Positions 35,617 to 37,753 of a stretch of DNA of 37,753 nucleotides are shown here, one piece after another; position 1 is the first letter of the stretch; every line of letters begins with the position of its first letter. Under the pieces are notes generated by a model, which worked only from the letters and a program-made list of their open reading frames with translations, made no database searches and was not told where the DNA came from. Origin of the DNA: an uncultured Bacteroidales bacterium (GTDB taxonomy: Bacteria; Bacteroidota; Bacteroidia; Bacteroidales; P3). The position numbers and the translations under genes are program-made. Location of the stretch: contig ONQD01000022.1 of the NCBI GenBank assembly GCA_900319865.1, positions 1 to 37,753 of the forward strand, in the 5' to 3' direction.

Positions 35617-35683
35617 TAAAAATTCATAAAAACGAAACAAAAAAGCGATAATAACGTTATAAGAGATAAAAATTAAATCTACT

Positions 35684-37243
35684 ATGAAGATCTTGAAACT
35701 CTCATTCCTTATGGTGGCTTCGGCATTGTTGCTGGTTGCCTGTGGCAGCAAAGAACAATCGGCCACTACGGGTTGGAATCTGAATGACACAGAGTGGGGC
35801 GGTTTCGACCGTTCTTCCTATTCCGAGCAGATTACCGGTCCGGGTTTGGTATTTGTCGAAGGCGGCTCTTTCCAGATGGGCCGTGTTGCCGACGAGTCCC
35901 GTTTTTCGTGGAACAACCTTGTCCACACTGTCACTGTCTCGTCCTTCTACATTGACGAGACTGAGGTGTCGAATTTCTCCTATCGTGAGTTTGTCTATTG
36001 GATGAACCGCGCTTATGGCGAGGAATACCCCGAGTTGGTCAAGCAGATTTATCCCGACACCAACGTGTGGCGTCAGCGCCTGTCGTGGGTGGAGAATTTT
36101 GTTGAGAACTATTTCCAGTGCGCCATGTTCAACGATTATCCCGTGGTGGGCGTTACTTGGGAGCAGGCTCAGCAGTTCTGCAAATGGCGTACCGACCGCG
36201 TCAATGAGAAAATCCTCGTGGATGCCGGCATTATCGACCTTGCCCAGAGCGAGCTCACCGGTTCGGAGGCTTTCCAGACCGATGTCTATCTCGCCGGTTT
36301 GTATAAGGGCGAGGGCAAGGGTGTGCCTAACCTCGACCCTGCCAGCGGTGGTGAAAACCGTAATGTGCGCCGTTCGGACGGTATCTTGCTGCCCAACTAC
36401 CGCCTGCCGACCGAGGCTGAGTGGGAGTTTGCAGCTCTGGGTATGATCGGCAACACTTACGATGAGCGTGTGGTTGAACATAAGACTTATCCTTGGGCTG
36501 GACAGAGCGTCCGTTCGGCCAACAAAAAGTACTACGGTCAGTTCCTTGCCAACTTCAAACGTTCGCGCGGCGATGCTATGGGCGTGGCTGGCAACTTGAA
36601 CGACGGCTGGGAGTATACAGCTCCTGTCAAATGGTATTTCCCCAACGACTACGGCATTTATCACATGGCCGGCAACGTGTCTGAGTGGTGCGGTGATGTC
36701 TACCGTAAGGATGCCAATCCCGTGGGCGGCGACGATTTGAACCCCTACCGTGGTAATGTATATCAGTATGTGGCTATGAGCGAGGACGGTGAGGAAGCTG
36801 CTATCGACGAGACCACCGGCAACCTTATCTATCAGAATGTTCCCGACGACATGAACCGTCGCAACTACCGTCAGGCCGATAATATCAACTATCTGGATGG
36901 TGACTGGAATTCGAGCATCTACGATTTCGAGAGCAAGGAGTCCACTTCCGCTTCGGGTTGGTTGAGAGAGACCGACGAGGAGGATGAGTCTGAAGAGACT
37001 TACACCCGTTCCAACGAGGAGCAGACCAACCAGATGTATCACCGTACCGACAGCCTCGACAAGAAAAACATCACTTCTATGATCAACAACCGTGTGCGTG
37101 TTGTGAAGGGTGGTTCTTGGAGAGACCGCGCCTATTGGATGCAGTGCGGCACCCGTCGTTACTACGACCAGGATCGCAGTACCTCTTGGATTGGTTTCCG
37201 TTGCGCTATGGACCGCATGGGTTCGCGTACTATCAACGACTAA
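35684..37243 (+). CDS. porK: T9SS ring lipoprotein PorK (GldK)
   Basis: A 519-residue outer-membrane lipoprotein that forms the periplasmic ring of the T9SS with PorN. The signal is MKILKLSFLMVASALLLVAC with lipobox LVAC. The body is a formylglycine-generating-enzyme/sulfatase-modifying fold: LVFVEGGSFQMGRVADE, YIDETEVSNFSYREFVYW, LPTEAEWEFAALG, GIYHMAGNVSEWCGDVYR, VVKGGSWRDRAYWMQCGTRRY and IGFRCAMD. In PorK/GldK this fold is structural. An acidic stretch, ETDEEDESEETYTRSNEE (about 425-445), lies before the last motif. A terminator follows 38 bases after the stop, so porL, porM and porN are not in the same visible transcript. Confidence 0.93.
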   Translation: MKILKLSFLMVASALLLVACGSKEQSATTGWNLNDTEWGGFDRSSYSEQITGPGLVFVEGGSFQMGRVADESRFSWNNLVHTVTVSSFYIDETEVSNFSYREFVYWMNRAYGEEYPELVKQIYPDTNVWRQRLSWVENFVENYFQCAMFNDYPVVGVTWEQAQQFCKWRTDRVNEKILVDAGIIDLAQSELTGSEAFQTDVYLAGLYKGEGKGVPNLDPASGGENRNVRRSDGILLPNYRLPTEAEWEFAALGMIGNTYDERVVEHKTYPWAGQSVRSANKKYYGQFLANFKRSRGDAMGVAGNLNDGWEYTAPVKWYFPNDYGIYHMAGNVSEWCGDVYRKDANPVGGDDLNPYRGNVYQYVAMSEDGEEAAIDETTGNLIYQNVPDDMNRRNYRQADNINYLDGDWNSSIYDFESKESTSASGWLRETDEEDESEETYTRSNEEQTNQMYHRTDSLDKKNITSMINNRVRVVKGGSWRDRAYWMQCGTRRYYDQDRSTSWIGFRCAMDRMGSRTIND

Positions 37244-37280
37244 TGTCAGTGTAGATACATTTAGTTAATACTATATCGTG

Positions 37281-37320
37281 GAGACATTGCAGGCAGGAGC
37301 TTGCAATGTCTCTTTTTTTT
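37281..37320 (+). terminator. Strong rho-independent terminator after porK
   Basis: A perfect 11-bp stem, GAGACATTGCA (37281-37291) with TGCAATGTCTC (37302-37312), has a ten-base loop and is followed by eight T (37313-37320). Confidence 0.9.
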
Positions 37321-37339
37321 ATTCCTTTTGTATACAAGT

Positions 37340-37440
37340 GGCACGGCGGCAGCGTCCGCATTTGAAAGAGGTGCCACGACAGTGGCGGGGTATGTATACC
37401 ACTGGCGGAGCCAGCACGAATGAGGATTCCGCTTATAAGG
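37340..37440 (+). repeat. 101-bp direct repeat, copy 1
   Basis: Aligns without gaps to 37560-37660 with about ten differences (about 90 percent identity). It includes GGCGGCAGCGTCC, GTGCCACG, GTGGCGGGGTATGTAT, CTGGCGGAGCCAGCA and GGATTCCGCTTATAAGG. It also contains internal palindromes such as CTGGCGGAGCCAG. Confidence 0.75.
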
Positions 37441-37454
37441 ACTTTTGGTATTTG

Positions 37455-37506
37455 ATTCCGGATACATACCCCCCGGCTTTGCCGTACCCCTCTAAAAGAG
37501 GGGACT
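37455..37506 (-). repeat. Inverted partial copy between the direct repeats
   Basis: CCGGATACATACCCCCCGGC (from about 37458) is close to the reverse complement of the GGCGGGGTATGTATCC part of the flanking repeats. A hairpin, CCCCTCTAAAAGAGGGG (37487-37503), follows. The block as a whole therefore reads direct, inverted, direct. Confidence 0.55.
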
Positions 37507-37559
37507 CGCGGTGGAGGTGCGTCGGTCTCTTGCTATGGATGCTGTATGTGGATGCAGGC

Positions 37560-37660
37560 GGCAGGGCGGCAGCGTCCCCTTTTGAAAGGGGTGCCACGGG
37601 AGTGGCGGGGTATGTATCCCGCTGGCGGAGCCAGCAGGAATGTGGATTCCGCTTATAAGG
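37560..37660 (+). repeat. 101-bp direct repeat, copy 2
   Basis: Second copy of the 37340-37440 repeat, exactly 220 bases later. It joins directly to the three-hairpin element that starts at 37659. Confidence 0.75.
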
Positions 37661-37753
37661 GGACTTCTATTAATTGCCTCGAAGAGGCACACTCTCAATA
37701 ACCCCGCACGTAGTGTGGGGATAATAAGCAACATAGAAACAGCGTCCCGGAGG
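37659..37753. repeat. Intergenic three-hairpin element, copy 2 (cut by window end)
   Basis: The lead GGGACTTCTATTAAT is followed by hairpin 1, TGCCTC-GAA-GAGGCA (37675-37689), and hairpin 2, CCCCGCAC-GTA-GTGTGGGG (37702-37720). The start of hairpin 3, AGCGTCCCGGAGG (from 37741), runs off the window. Order and loops match 33890-34034, while stem bases differ in a paired way. Confidence 0.7.

Noticed and set aside
37278-37658. Small genes over the repeats after porK
   Set aside because: The frames cover a terminator, duplicated repeats and hairpins, and they change with each repeat copy. No coding signal is seen.

Overview
The window looks like chromosomal DNA from a member of the order Bacteroidales (phylum Bacteroidota). 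Four observations support this. Genes encode type IX secretion system (T9SS) parts: PorU, PorV, a PorP/SprF-like protein and PorK/GldK. Several intergenic regions carry the Bacteroidota -7 promoter motif TAnnTTTG. Lineage-typical families are present (DUF4369/TlpA lipoprotein, secreted C1B peptidases, FloA/NfeD, DUF2147). Intergenic regions carry hairpin-rich repeats of a kind common in this order. I cannot place it below order level. No rRNA, tRNA, CRISPR, phage or transposase gene was seen.

Layout. 1-1318 (minus): ECF sigma factor, a single-pass membrane protein that may be its regulator, and the start of a secreted protein, packed end to end. 1645-3497 (minus): an unrecognised lipoprotein and a secreted YD-like repeat protein. 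3668-6887 (plus): a secreted GH78 alpha-L-rhamnosidase and a polytopic membrane protein. 6888-7587: a repeat-rich spacer. 7588-11503: secreted C1B papain-fold peptidase (minus), DUF3267 membrane metallopeptidase-like protein, thioredoxin-fold lipoprotein and DUF2461 protein. 11922-14520 (minus): TlpA-like lipoprotein followed by a second secreted C1B peptidase. 15108-23324 (plus): guaB, a double-parvulin PPIase, a SurA-like chaperone, MoxR ATPase, an unrecognised secreted protein and panB. 23505-24068 (minus): a leaderless T9SS cargo tail. 24288-26396 (minus): DUF1846 and DUF2147 proteins. 26549-33581 (minus, read porU to floA): porU, porV, ispF, clpS, nfeD, floA. 34609-37243 (plus): porP-like gene and porK, closed by a strong terminator. 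37340-37753: another repeat cluster, cut by the window end.

How the parts fit together. Much of the window serves the cell envelope. The double-parvulin and SurA-like proteins would chaperone outer-membrane proteins such as PorV and PorP. PorK and PorP belong to the T9SS ring and trans-envelope machinery. PorU and PorV form the cell-surface sortase/attachment complex that removes C-terminal signals of the type seen in the 23505-24068 fragment. The thioredoxin-fold lipoproteins and secreted cysteine peptidases fit a periplasmic or surface redox and proteolysis role.

The least explained content is intergenic. It includes a three-hairpin element present twice with compensatory stem changes, a dispersed repeat tied to a 24-bp tandem repeat, a family of exactly three 11-bp units found at three loci (two beside purine/pyrimidine tracts), and a 101-bp direct duplication after porK.
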